Assembly: GCA_016935555.1 (NCBI GenBank)
Contig: JAFGQR010000110.1
Span: 1-59,933, forward strand
DNA: 59,933 nt
Reading direction: 5' to 3'
DNA from: Verrucomicrobiota bacterium
Lineage (GTDB): Bacteria > Verrucomicrobiota > Verrucomicrobiia > Limisphaerales > JAFGQR01
Positions 52,017 to 59,933 of this stretch are shown here, in pieces. The notes beneath the pieces were generated by a model, which searched no databases, was not told the DNA's origin, and worked only from the letters and a program-made list of their open reading frames with translations. Every line of letters starts with the position of its first letter. Within the stretch, counting starts at the first letter, position 1. The position numbers and the translations under genes were made by a program.

Positions 52017-54407
52017 TCACGCCACGCCGTGGCGGCGGGCGGCCTTCTTGAGGGCTTCGAGGGCGGCTTCATAGTTGCGATGCTTCACACTGTGCTCGAA
52101 CGCCACAAACGCCTCCGGCGCGAACGCCGAGCGGAATGTGGTCCGGTTCGCCTTCAAACAGTCGCGCGCGCCCGGGTCGTGGTCGGTGAGCAGCGGCAGC
52201 ATGAGGGCCACCGCCTCGCGCAGTGCCGCCGGATCCAACGGCGGCGGGGGCGGCAGGGAGCGCGTTGGCGGCGGCGGCTTGGGCTGCGGAACCGGCGCCG
52301 AAGCCGGCTCAGCTTCGAGGTTGCGCAGCGTCTGCTGCACCTCCGCCCAAAGCGCCTCGAGAATGTCGGGATCGGCTTGTTCGCAGATGGCGCGCGCCAG
52401 TTCGTCGGCGGCGCGGTGCACCGCCGTCGCGCCGGCGTCGGCGGCGGCAAGGCTGAGGGCCTGAACCCTGTGCTCGGCGCCGTCCGCGTCGCCCTGCACC
52501 AGCAAGTCGCGGATCTGTTCCGGATCGTCCCGGTGACGATCGAGCAGTTGCTCAACGGCCGTCGTCGAGTCCTGAGCCTTGCCCGGCATGGCCGAGATCC
52601 CAGGCACCTCCGCCTCCGCCGGCGGTGCCGGCGGCGTCGCGTCCGGCGATTGGAGCGGGGGCGTCTCGGCTTGCGGCAGCGGATGGGCTTCCACGGAGTC
52701 TGTGGGCGCGCCGAAGAGATTCATTTGATCGTTCCGGCGGCTTTTCCTGCCTCGCGGGGATCGAGCCGGTTTGCGCTCCGCAGGCGGCAAGGGTTCGGCC
52801 GGGGGCAAGGGTTCGGCCGGGGCCGCGGGTTCGGCCGGGGGCGCAGGTTCGGCCGGGGGCGAGAGTTCGGCCGGGGGCGAGAGTTCGGCCGGGGGCGAGA
52901 GTTCGGCCGGGGGCGCGGGTTCGGCGGTTTCGGCGGCAGGGATTTGGGTTTGGAGCTCGTGGTTAGCGGCTTCGAGTTGGGCGATGCGGACGGTGGCGGC
53001 GTCGAGGTCGGCTTGTGCCGCTCGGGTGGCGGCGTCGAGGCGTGCCTGCAGATCGGCGAGGGCGGCTTGGTCCTGCTGGTGGCGATCCTGGACGGCGGAC
53101 GTTTGCTGCGCTTCGGCATGCGCCGCCGCTTCAAGGCGGGTTTCAAGTTCGCTGACGGTCTGCCGCGTTTGGCGGAGGGCGTCGCGGGTTTGCTCCAGTT
53201 CCGTCTCCCGTGCCAGGGCCGCCTCGTCGGCCCCGCGCAGGGCGGCCTCCAATTGCGTCTGCAGTTCGCGGGCGCGGTCTTCGGCCTGTTTGAGGCGGGC
53301 GAGGGTGTGGGTGTGGGTGTCCTGGGCGCTGGCCACCAGCGCGTCGAGACGGGCTTGCGTTTCGGTGGCGCGGCTTTCGGCGCGGGTGAGGGCGGCCTGG
53401 CTTTGCTGGAGGTCGGCGAGGCTGGCGGCGGCGGCGTCCTGGGCGGCGCGGCAGTCGGCTTGGGATTGTTTCAATTCGGCGCTGTCACGTTCCCATTGGC
53501 GTTTGTGGTCGGCGAGGACGGATTGGAGGGTCTGGTGGGTGGACCCGCGGGCGACGAGGCCGGCGAGCAGCCCGGCCAGAAGGAGGACGCCGAGGACTTC
53601 GAGCAGGGTTGTCATGACCTGCCGCCAGCTGCTCCGGGGTTGCAGCGCGAGCCGGAACTCAAGGTGCCGGGCACGGACGGGTTGCTGGATGGCGTCGGAA
53701 AACGACACCGTGCCGCGGGCGGCGATGGTGCCGCCTTTTTGGCGGGCCGAGGCGGGCACGAACAGGGCGTAATGGTAGCCGTTCGTGGCCAGCTCGTCGA
53801 CGCGCGCGCGGGCCAGCGCCTCGGGCAGGCTCATGGATGCCGCCACGAAACCCCAGCAATAGTCGCGTCCCGCGATCTGCTGGAACACCGGCACCCGGGC
53901 CACGATGCCCAAGTCGCCGCGGTAGAGCGGCAGGGGCCCGGCGACGTGCAAGGCGCGGCTCCGGGCTGCGGCGTAAGCCCCCACACGGTGGAACGGGTCG
54001 GTGAGCACGTTGAACCCCCGAACGCGCTCGTGGCCGGCGCGCGGCACGATCTCGCTCACCACCCCGCGCGGCTGCAGTTCGAGCGACGCGAGGCCCGGGC
54101 GTGTGGCGAGCAGGCTGGCGGCGACTTTGGCGAAATGGGGGATGGGGCCGCCGGCCTGTTGGGCAAGCGCGCCGAGCACCTCGGCCGCCGTCACCGCCTG
54201 GCTCAACTGGTGTTCGACCGCGGCGGCGCAGGCCGCCGCCTCGGCGCGCGTGAGGGCGCGGGCGGTGTCGGCGCGGGCCTTGGCGCGCCAGGCGACGGCG
54301 GCGAGGCCCAGGACGAGACAGAGCAGAAACACAATCCACGGGCGCCAGTCCTGGAGGGAGCCTGGCGCGGCGGGTCCGGAGGCGGTTGGTTGGGAAAAAG
54401 GGCTCAT
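52017..54407 (-). CDS. CHASE-like sensor with long coiled coil, PPAE repeats and HPt-like C-terminus
   Basis: 796 residues from the ATG at 54407 (MSPFSQPTASGPAAPG). A first membrane helix (WIVFLLCLVLGLAAVAW) is followed by a CHASE-like extracytoplasmic domain (about 70-245: GVVSEIVPRAGHERVRGFN, AASMSLPEAL), then a second helix (LLEVLGVLLLAGLLAGL). A coiled coil (about 280-480, Gln/Glu/Ala-rich) precedes eight PPAE-type hexapeptides, a linker, and a helical end. The VEQLLDRHRDDPEQIRDLLV and QALSLAAADAGATAVHRAADELARAI segment resembles an HPt bundle, but the usual phosphorylated His position is Gln. No kinase domain is seen, so it may be a non-enzymatic relay or a scaffold (inference). Confidence 0.75.
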   Translation of the reverse strand: MSPFSQPTASGPAAPGSLQDWRPWIVFLLCLVLGLAAVAWRAKARADTARALTRAEAAACAAAVEHQLSQAVTAAEVLGALAQQAGGPIPHFAKVAASLLATRPGLASLELQPRGVVSEIVPRAGHERVRGFNVLTDPFHRVGAYAAARSRALHVAGPLPLYRGDLGIVARVPVFQQIAGRDYCWGFVAASMSLPEALARARVDELATNGYHYALFVPASARQKGGTIAARGTVSFSDAIQQPVRARHLEFRLALQPRSSWRQVMTTLLEVLGVLLLAGLLAGLVARGSTHQTLQSVLADHKRQWERDSAELKQSQADCRAAQDAAAASLADLQQSQAALTRAESRATETQARLDALVASAQDTHTHTLARLKQAEDRARELQTQLEAALRGADEAALARETELEQTRDALRQTRQTVSELETRLEAAAHAEAQQTSAVQDRHQQDQAALADLQARLDAATRAAQADLDAATVRIAQLEAANHELQTQIPAAETAEPAPPAELSPPAELSPPAELSPPAEPAPPAEPAAPAEPLPPAEPLPPAERKPARSPRGRKSRRNDQMNLFGAPTDSVEAHPLPQAETPPLQSPDATPPAPPAEAEVPGISAMPGKAQDSTTAVEQLLDRHRDDPEQIRDLLVQGDADGAEHRVQALSLAAADAGATAVHRAADELARAICEQADPDILEALWAEVQQTLRNLEAEPASAPVPQPKPPPPTRSLPPPPPLDPAALREAVALMLPLLTDHDPGARDCLKANRTTFRSAFAPEAFVAFEHSVKHRNYEAALEALKKAARRHGVA
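52793..52936. repeat. Eight tandem 18-bp units inside the CHASE-like gene
   Basis: GTTCGGCCGGGGGC-type 18-bp units start at 52793, 52811, 52829, 52847, 52865, 52883, 52901 and 52919. They encode repeated PPAE-x-x hexapeptides. Such perfect units are prone to copy-number change, so the number here could differ between strains. Confidence 0.85.
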
Positions 54408-54603
54408 GGGACGGGGTGTGTCGGCGGGCAGGCAAGGCGCCCGTCCGGTGCCGGGTGCGATGGCGTTCCGGTTTGGGCTAATCCGTTGCAGTTCTGCGGG
54501 CCGGCAGGCATGGGCCGACCCTAGCGGCGATTGGCCGGCAATGAAATCCTTTTCTGGATGTCGGTGCCGTGGGGGTATGGAAGGGCGGCGCCCCCAAAAG
54601 ACG

Positions 54604-54652
54604 GCCACCGGCAAAAGGGCGCCTGGGAGCGGCGCGATCTTTTGCCGGTGGC
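54604..54652 (-). terminator. Strong hairpin downstream of the Calx-beta/Ig protein gene
   Basis: A perfect 14-bp stem, GCCACCGGCAAAAG (54604-54617) with CTTTTGCCGGTGGC (54639-54652), encloses a 21-nt loop that itself contains complementary GCGCC/GGCGC. It lies 29 bp past the stop of the Calx-beta/Ig gene on the minus strand, and a short T run follows within 5-10 nt on that strand. Confidence 0.65.
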
Positions 54653-54681
54653 GGACGACCCGGGGCAGCGTGCAGTGAGGC

Positions 54682-57600
54682 TTACGGGTCGACAGTCAAC
54701 ACCTCAAGTTCGGGCACGAGGCGGTAGAAGCGGTGGCCTGAAGGGTTCGGGGCAGTCTCGACGAAGTGGACGTCGTCCTCGGCGACGAGCTGGCTGATCA
54801 CGGGCTCCCACTCGATCATGTTGGAGGAGGCCTCGAGCCGGTAGGGCATGCCTTGGGTGAGCGGCAGGTGGACATGGATGCGCCCGTCCACCAGGCCCCG
54901 CGTGGGCGGCCGCGGGCAATCGTTGTCCACGATAATGGCGCCGGCGGCGGAGGGCCGGCCGAGGTCGTAGGCCGGCGGCTCGACCGGCGACGCCTGGAGG
55001 CGGAGGATGACGGTTTCGATCGGTTCGGCGATGCGGTCATCCAGGGCGCGGACGACGATGCGTGCGGCCCGGCGTCCGGCGGGGAGGGTGACGGGCGGGG
55101 CGATGGGGTCGTAATCGATGCCGTTGGCGGCGGAGCCGGCGACGGCGTAATGGACGGTGAGCGGCAGGTCGAGCGCGCCGGTGCGGAACACGAGGAACGC
55201 GGCGTGGTTGTCTGTGCCTTCGCGGGCGAAGCCGTCGGCGGCGACGATGCGGACGACGGGCGCCTGGTGGGGTTCCCGGACGGTGATTTGGATGGGGCGC
55301 GAGGGGGTGGTGGCGCCGAGGTTGTCGGTGGCGACGGCGGTCAGTTCGTAGGCGGCGGCGGGCACGTTGTTCCAGGGCATCACGAACGGGTTGGGCCAGG
55401 GCACGGGCAGGGGGGTGGTGTCCGTGAGGATGGCTCCCTGGAGGTCCGTCAGCCGGACCGGTTCGACCACCCAGGGCCGGTTTGTGACGACGCCCAGGCT
55501 GACGCCGTTGGCGAAGAACTCCACGGTGGCCACCCAACCATCGGGATCGTCGGCTGCCGCTACCAACCGAATATCCGCCGGCGCGGTGTATACGGCGCCA
55601 TTCGGTGGATTGACGATGGCCACCGTGGGAGGTTTGTTGGGCCATGCATCGTCGTCGCGAATGCAGGCCACATCGCGTCCGGGCTGTCCGACGATGTAAC
55701 AGCCTTCGACGGGGGGCACGTTGGTGGTCACGCACCGAAGCTGCACCAGGGCGATCACCACGCTCTCCGTCCCTTCAACCTGCAGGTCGTCGATCACGTC
55801 CACCACGATTTCCGCGGTGGCCGATCGCTCGGGGATGACGACGTCGCCGGCGAGTGCGACGTAGTCCACGCCGTTGTCGGCGGTGCCGCCGACGGTGTAA
55901 AACACCTTCAACGCGTCCGCCAAGTCGCCCGTGCGCGTCACGGTGAACACGGCCGGGTTCGGAATCACGTCCAGCCGCGGATCGATCTCCGCGCCCACGG
56001 GGTCGGTCGCGGCAATCGTCACCACCGGGATGGGCTGCGCGTCGAACACGCGGATGCGGACGGGATCGGAGACGGCGCGGGCGCCGCCGCTGTCGAAGGC
56101 GCGGGCGGTGAGCACGCAGCGGCCGGGCGGCACGTTGCTCCAGACCATGGAGAAGCGCTGGACCTGGCCCGGGGGCGGCGGGACGAGGAAGTGGATTTGC
56201 TGGGAGCCGAGGAGGTTGGTGCCTTCGTAGAACTCGACACGGTGCACCCAGCCGTCCGGGTCCACCGCCACCACGTCGATCTCGATGTCCGTGGGCGCCA
56301 CAAACAACGCCTCGTCGGCCGGGGCCACGATTTCCACCTTGGGCGACTGGTTGAAGTCGTTGTCGTGGATATACGCGGTGGCCTGGTCGGGATCGCCCAC
56401 CACGTAGCATTCCGGCGGTGGCGGCACGATGTCGATGCACGCAATGGGTTCGAGAGTGGCAATCACCGTCTCGGTCCGCTCGATCAGGGTGTCATCGACG
56501 GGCCACACGACGACGGGGGCGGACCAGGCGCCCCGGGGGATGGTGACCCGGCCGGAAAGCTCCCGGTAATCGGCGCCGTTGGCGGCGGTGCCGGACAGGC
56601 GGTAATACACGACCAGGTCGACATTCGTGCCGGCGCTGCGCCTGACGGTGAACGTTGCGGGGTCGGGCCGGATCACGATGGGCGGGCCGATGTAGGCGGG
56701 GTCGCCGGTGGCGGGATCGGTGGGGTCCGGCACCCCCCATGACTCCAAGTCGCCCTCGGCCCCGTGCGCGTCGGTCGCGTGAATCGTCACCACCGGCGGC
56801 AGCGACGGTTCGAGGACGCGGATGCGAACCGGTGCGGAGCGGGTGGAGGCGCCGCGGTTGTCGGTGGCCAGCGCGCTGAGGACATGGGTGCCCGGGGGCG
56901 CGTTGCTCCAGACGAGCCGGAAGAGCGAGTCGAGGCTGGCGTCGAGGTTGGTGATCACGACGGTGCCGCCCGCGGCGGGGTCGGTGGTGCCGGGCTGGTG
57001 GAGGCGGTTGGACACGATGCCCAGGCTGAGGTTGTCGGCAAAGAACTCCACCGAACGCACCCAGCCGTCGGCGTCTCTGGCCTCGGCGTAGATCCCAATG
57101 TCGGAGAACGGCCGGAACACATCGCCGGCTTCCGGTTTGAGGATGGCAACCCGTGGCGGCAGGTTGGTGGGGGCGGGGTCGTTGTCCAGGATGACCGCGC
57201 GCGCGGCGCCGGGATTGCCCACCACGTAGTAATAGCAATCGGCGGGCGGCAGGTCGAGGGCGATGCACACGGGCGGTTCGAGCGCGGCGATGACCGTTTC
57301 CGGCCCTTCGACGAGGACGTCGTGGAGCGGGTTGACGACGATCTCCGCCGTGGCGGCTCCGCGGGGAATGAGCACGTCGCCGGGAAGGGCGGCGTAGTCG
57401 ACGCCGTTCTCGGCGGTGCCACCAAGCCGGTAGCGCACCCGGAGCGGGTCCGCCGTGCTGCCCGTGCGGCGCACTTCGAACGTGGCATTTTCAACCACCG
57501 TCAGCATCCCCGGCTCGGACGCCTCCGGGTCGGTGGCCACGATGGTGACCACCGGCGGCCAGGGGTGGGCGACGACGACGATGCGGACGGGCTGCGAACG

Positions 57601-59151
57601 GCCCTGGGCGCCTTCGTTGTCCGTGGCCACCGCGCTGAGCACGTAATGGCCGGGGGGCACGTTCGACCACGTCATGCTGAAAGGCGGACGCGTGGCGCTG
57701 ACGCCGGCGGGATCGAGGCCGACGACGCCGAGGCTGTGGGTGCCTTCGAAGAACTCGACCGACACCACCCGGCCATCCGCATCGCAGGCGAACGCGGCCA
57801 GGAAAACGTCGGCCGGGGCAAGAAACACCGAGCCGTCAAGAGGACGCACCAACCGGGCCACGGGTGGGCGGTTGGGCGGGACATCGTTGTCGTGAATGAC
57901 CGCGCGCGCCGTGTCGGGTTGCCCGACAAGGTAGCAATCGGGCGGGGGCGGGTAAATGGCGATGCAGATGGGAGGCACGATGGTGAGCGCGACCGATTCG
58001 TCGCCTTCCGCCAGGTTGTCATCGACGGGCTCGACCACCACGTCCACGGCGCTCTGGCCTTCCGGGATGGTGACCGACAGGGGCAACTCGCGGTAGTCCA
58101 CCCCGTTCTCCGCCGTGCCATGCAGCCGATACCACACCGTCAACGGGAAATCGTCGCTCCCCGTCCGCCACACCGTGAAGGTCGCCGTGTCCAAACGCGT
58201 CCCCGTCGGGCCGGGTTCCGCCGCCTCGGGGTCGGAGGCGCGGACGCGGACGACCGGCTGGGGCGGGGTTGCGAGGACGGTGATGTGCACCGGGCGCGAA
58301 CGGGTCTTGGCACCGCGGTTGTCTGTTGCGACAGCGCTCAACTCATGCACTCCCGACGGCACGTTGTTCCACACCAGCCGGAACAGGCACGAAGGCCAAA
58401 GCGCCTCCGCGCCGTCCGGCTGCAGAACGCCGGTCCGTTCCACGTCATAATCCGGGAGCAGATCCGGATCGACCGCCCAAACCGCCTCCACATCGTCCGC
58501 GTCAACGGGCACGGGCCGGATGATCGGCGGGCGGTTGGTGACAATCCCCAGGCTGACGCCGTCCGCAAAGAACTCCACCGTCAGCACCCGTCCATCCCGA
58601 TCCGAAGCCCGCGCCACAAGCGTCACGTCCACGGGCGCCGTAAACACGGCGCCGTCGGGCGGATTGACCAGACCGACGACGGGCGGGTGGTTTGTGGTGG
58701 CCGCGTCGTTGTCCTGGATGGCCGCGACGGCGAGGCTGGGCCAACAGACGATGTAAGGGGGCGGCATCCCCTCGGGTTGATCCAGTGCCGCCACCACCGT
58801 CTCCACCCCTTCCACGAGAAAATCGTCCGTCGGCGTGATGGTCAGCGGCGCCACGTAGGCGCCTTCGGGGATGGTGATCGTGCCCGGCAGGCCGGCATAG
58901 TCTTCGCCGTTTGACGCGGTGCCTCCCAGCACGTAGCTCACCGTCAACGCCACGTTGGTCGGCCCCACCCGCAACACCATGAACGTCGCGGGATCCGAAC
59001 CCTCCTCGGCGGCATCCGGATCCGCGGCCACCAGGTGAACCACCGGCGGCAGTTCCGGAACCTCGGCGGCGCGAACGACGGCGGAAACATTGGCACTGAC
59101 CAGGATGATCGGGATCATCCAGCACGACCACAGAAAACGTTTGGCATTCAT
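54682..59151 (-). CDS. Giant secreted Calx-beta / Ig-like repeat protein
   Basis: 1489 residues from the ATG at 59151. A signal peptide (WMIPIILVSANVSAVVRA) is followed by an alternating array: six Calx-beta domains (TFMVLRVG, TASNGEDYAGLPGTITIP, and similar) interleaved with five Ig-like domains (PPDGAVFTAPVDVTLVARAS, VEFFADGVSLGIVTNRP, ELSAVATDNRGAKTRSRP). Calx-beta domains bind calcium, so calcium-dependent adhesion or matrix formation is likely. The C-terminus is the FYRL-type module (YRLEASSNMIEWEPV, RFYRLVPELEVL). No cell-wall anchor or transporter partner is visible. The repeats are diverged rather than copied, so the array is old. Confidence 0.9.
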   Translation of the reverse strand: MNAKRFLWSCWMIPIILVSANVSAVVRAAEVPELPPVVHLVAADPDAAEEGSDPATFMVLRVGPTNVALTVSYVLGGTASNGEDYAGLPGTITIPEGAYVAPLTITPTDDFLVEGVETVVAALDQPEGMPPPYIVCWPSLAVAAIQDNDAATTNHPPVVGLVNPPDGAVFTAPVDVTLVARASDRDGRVLTVEFFADGVSLGIVTNRPPIIRPVPVDADDVEAVWAVDPDLLPDYDVERTGVLQPDGAEALWPSCLFRLVWNNVPSGVHELSAVATDNRGAKTRSRPVHITVLATPPQPVVRVRASDPEAAEPGPTGTRLDTATFTVWRTGSDDFPLTVWYRLHGTAENGVDYRELPLSVTIPEGQSAVDVVVEPVDDNLAEGDESVALTIVPPICIAIYPPPPDCYLVGQPDTARAVIHDNDVPPNRPPVARLVRPLDGSVFLAPADVFLAAFACDADGRVVSVEFFEGTHSLGVVGLDPAGVSATRPPFSMTWSNVPPGHYVLSAVATDNEGAQGRSQPVRIVVVAHPWPPVVTIVATDPEASEPGMLTVVENATFEVRRTGSTADPLRVRYRLGGTAENGVDYAALPGDVLIPRGAATAEIVVNPLHDVLVEGPETVIAALEPPVCIALDLPPADCYYYVVGNPGAARAVILDNDPAPTNLPPRVAILKPEAGDVFRPFSDIGIYAEARDADGWVRSVEFFADNLSLGIVSNRLHQPGTTDPAAGGTVVITNLDASLDSLFRLVWSNAPPGTHVLSALATDNRGASTRSAPVRIRVLEPSLPPVVTIHATDAHGAEGDLESWGVPDPTDPATGDPAYIGPPIVIRPDPATFTVRRSAGTNVDLVVYYRLSGTAANGADYRELSGRVTIPRGAWSAPVVVWPVDDTLIERTETVIATLEPIACIDIVPPPPECYVVGDPDQATAYIHDNDFNQSPKVEIVAPADEALFVAPTDIEIDVVAVDPDGWVHRVEFYEGTNLLGSQQIHFLVPPPPGQVQRFSMVWSNVPPGRCVLTARAFDSGGARAVSDPVRIRVFDAQPIPVVTIAATDPVGAEIDPRLDVIPNPAVFTVTRTGDLADALKVFYTVGGTADNGVDYVALAGDVVIPERSATAEIVVDVIDDLQVEGTESVVIALVQLRCVTTNVPPVEGCYIVGQPGRDVACIRDDDAWPNKPPTVAIVNPPNGAVYTAPADIRLVAAADDPDGWVATVEFFANGVSLGVVTNRPWVVEPVRLTDLQGAILTDTTPLPVPWPNPFVMPWNNVPAAAYELTAVATDNLGATTPSRPIQITVREPHQAPVVRIVAADGFAREGTDNHAAFLVFRTGALDLPLTVHYAVAGSAANGIDYDPIAPPVTLPAGRRAARIVVRALDDRIAEPIETVILRLQASPVEPPAYDLGRPSAAGAIIVDNDCPRPPTRGLVDGRIHVHLPLTQGMPYRLEASSNMIEWEPVISQLVAEDDVHFVETAPNPSGHRFYRLVPELEVLTVDP

Positions 59152-59371
59152 GGACGAATCTACATTAGGTTGGTGAAGGACAGATTACTTTGGAAACGCT
59201 AAATGCGTGCCACTTCGAGCGCACGTCTTAATGCCTTATCAACAAGGCAGTTGCCCAAATGCCGCTGCCGCCCCGCCGGCACCCGTTGGGGGACAGCCCC
59301 CAAGTCCATCCTCCAAGCGGGTGCAAATCCCCATCAGGACGCAACTGAACGGCGTTCTTTGCAAGGGCATG
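59152..59371. other. Spacer between two surface-protein genes
   Basis: A 220-bp region, moderately AT-rich from 59152 to 59250, which must hold the promoter of the Calx-beta gene. I see no strong hairpin or gene. Confidence 0.4.
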
Positions 59372-59933
59372 TTATCGCATCGGCGTGACGATGCGATAAA
59401 ACCGGCTGCCGCCGGCGCCCGCATTGGGATCGACCACGTCGACATCATGGTCGGTGCCCTGCGCCGGCACGTCTTCAAGCTCAAGCCACTCGCCCACGCT
59501 GAGGTTGGTGCGATACAGGATCGTGTAGTCCACATTGGCCATCGCCTCGAATTGGATCCGGGCGCCCCCGCCCCCGGCGTTCACCAGCGTCACCTGCAGC
59601 ACGCTGGAGGCGCTGTTCGGATTGGTGCCGCTGACGGACTCCTCCCAGTTGGTGCGGCCGTCGCTGTCGGCGTCCAGGTCGCGGTCGGCGGCGCTGCAGG
59701 GGTTCAACCCGTTGGCCAATTCCCAGGCGTCGGACATGCCGTCGCCGTCCTGGTCGCCGAGGACGACCGTGAGGGTGGCCACGGTGCTGGTGACGGCGCC
59801 GCCGCTGTTGCTGACGACCACCGTGTAACCGCCTTCGTCGGCCGGGCGCGGGGCGGCAAGGGTGAGGGTCGGGCTGGTTTCGCCGGCGATGGGGCCGGCG
59901 TTGAACCACCACTGGTATTCGAGCGCGTCACCC
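59372..59933 (-). CDS. Surface protein with Ig-like domain and thrombospondin-type-3-like repeats, C-terminal part
   Basis: The gene starts outside the window; 187 residues are seen. The visible part begins inside an Ig-like domain (ALEYQWWFNAGPIAG, ADEGGYTVVVSNSGGAV), a pattern typical of exported verrucomicrobial proteins. Two calcium-binding TSP3-like units follow, DQDGDGMSDAWELANGLNP and DLDADSDGRTNWEE. The end is the same FYRI module seen in neighbours (YTILYRTNLSVGEWLEL, SRFYRIVTPMR). A secreted or cell-surface protein. It is separated from the Calx-beta gene by 220 bp on the same strand, so the two may be expressed independently. Confidence 0.85.
   Translation of the reverse strand, partial: GDALEYQWWFNAGPIAGETSPTLTLAAPRPADEGGYTVVVSNSGGAVTSTVATLTVVLGDQDGDGMSDAWELANGLNPCSAADRDLDADSDGRTNWEESVSGTNPNSASSVLQVTLVNAGGGGARIQFEAMANVDYTILYRTNLSVGEWLELEDVPAQGTDHDVDVVDPNAGAGGSRFYRIVTPMR

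Noticed and set aside
1..59933. CRISPR arrays, rRNA or tRNA genes
   Set aside because: No regularly spaced repeats with unique spacers, no tRNA cloverleaf and no rRNA sequence was recognised in either strand, though a covariance-model scan was not possible.

Overview
The window is about 60 kb of high-GC (roughly 65%) bacterial chromosome. The gene families point to Verrucomicrobia, probably the Limisphaerales/Pedosphaera side. The signs are huge Ser/Thr kinases fused to WD40 propellers and paired with ECF sigma factors, a secreted protein of the 'IDWYSMDGGGGTSTGG' type, a GreA domain fused to a long N-terminal region, a DUF5989 micro-protein, and long Calx-beta/Ig surface proteins. The assignment comes from family recognition only. 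No rRNA, tRNA or CRISPR was recognised.

Layout. 1-720: a graveyard of mobile DNA (an IS21-family end inside an IS1380-like transposase gene, then a group II intron reverse transcriptase remnant). 729-14129: two paralogous sigma-kinase modules facing away from each other. On the minus strand: ECF sigma, small secreted protein, kinase-WD40, degenerate hydrolase. On the plus strand: ECF sigma, kinase-WD40, NHL propeller. A near-perfect 42-nt palindrome lies almost on the symmetry axis. 14301-23066: a tight minus-strand operon that starts with a third kinase-propeller and continues with a small unknown, a GT9-like glycosyltransferase, an unknown, a pseudopilin-like protein, a GT-A glycosyltransferase and an ASKHA-fold protein. 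The pseudopilin-like protein ends in the same unnamed domain as the first two kinases, which ties the two regions together. 23537-26228: a glycoside hydrolase broken by an internal deletion, a remnant, and a secreted protein.

26395-49758 is mostly housekeeping: a membrane protein with a GT9 glycosyltransferase, argC-argJ, an LptF/G permease, a GAF histidine kinase, gmd, clpB, tsaD, a DUF5989 protein, etfB-etfA, dus-like and rsmB, a GreA fusion, an unknown membrane-anchored protein, a phytoene-desaturase-like oxidoreductase and a TIM-barrel isomerase. 50375-59933 holds a secreted glycoside hydrolase, a CHASE-like/coiled-coil protein, a 1489-residue Calx-beta/Ig protein and the C-terminal part of another surface protein that runs off the window.

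The best candidates for something undescribed are the 14.3-23.1 kb kinase/glycosyltransferase/ASKHA operon and the C-terminal domain shared by three proteins. Intergenic spacers also carry phased 7- and 8-nt tandem repeats and several large hairpins.
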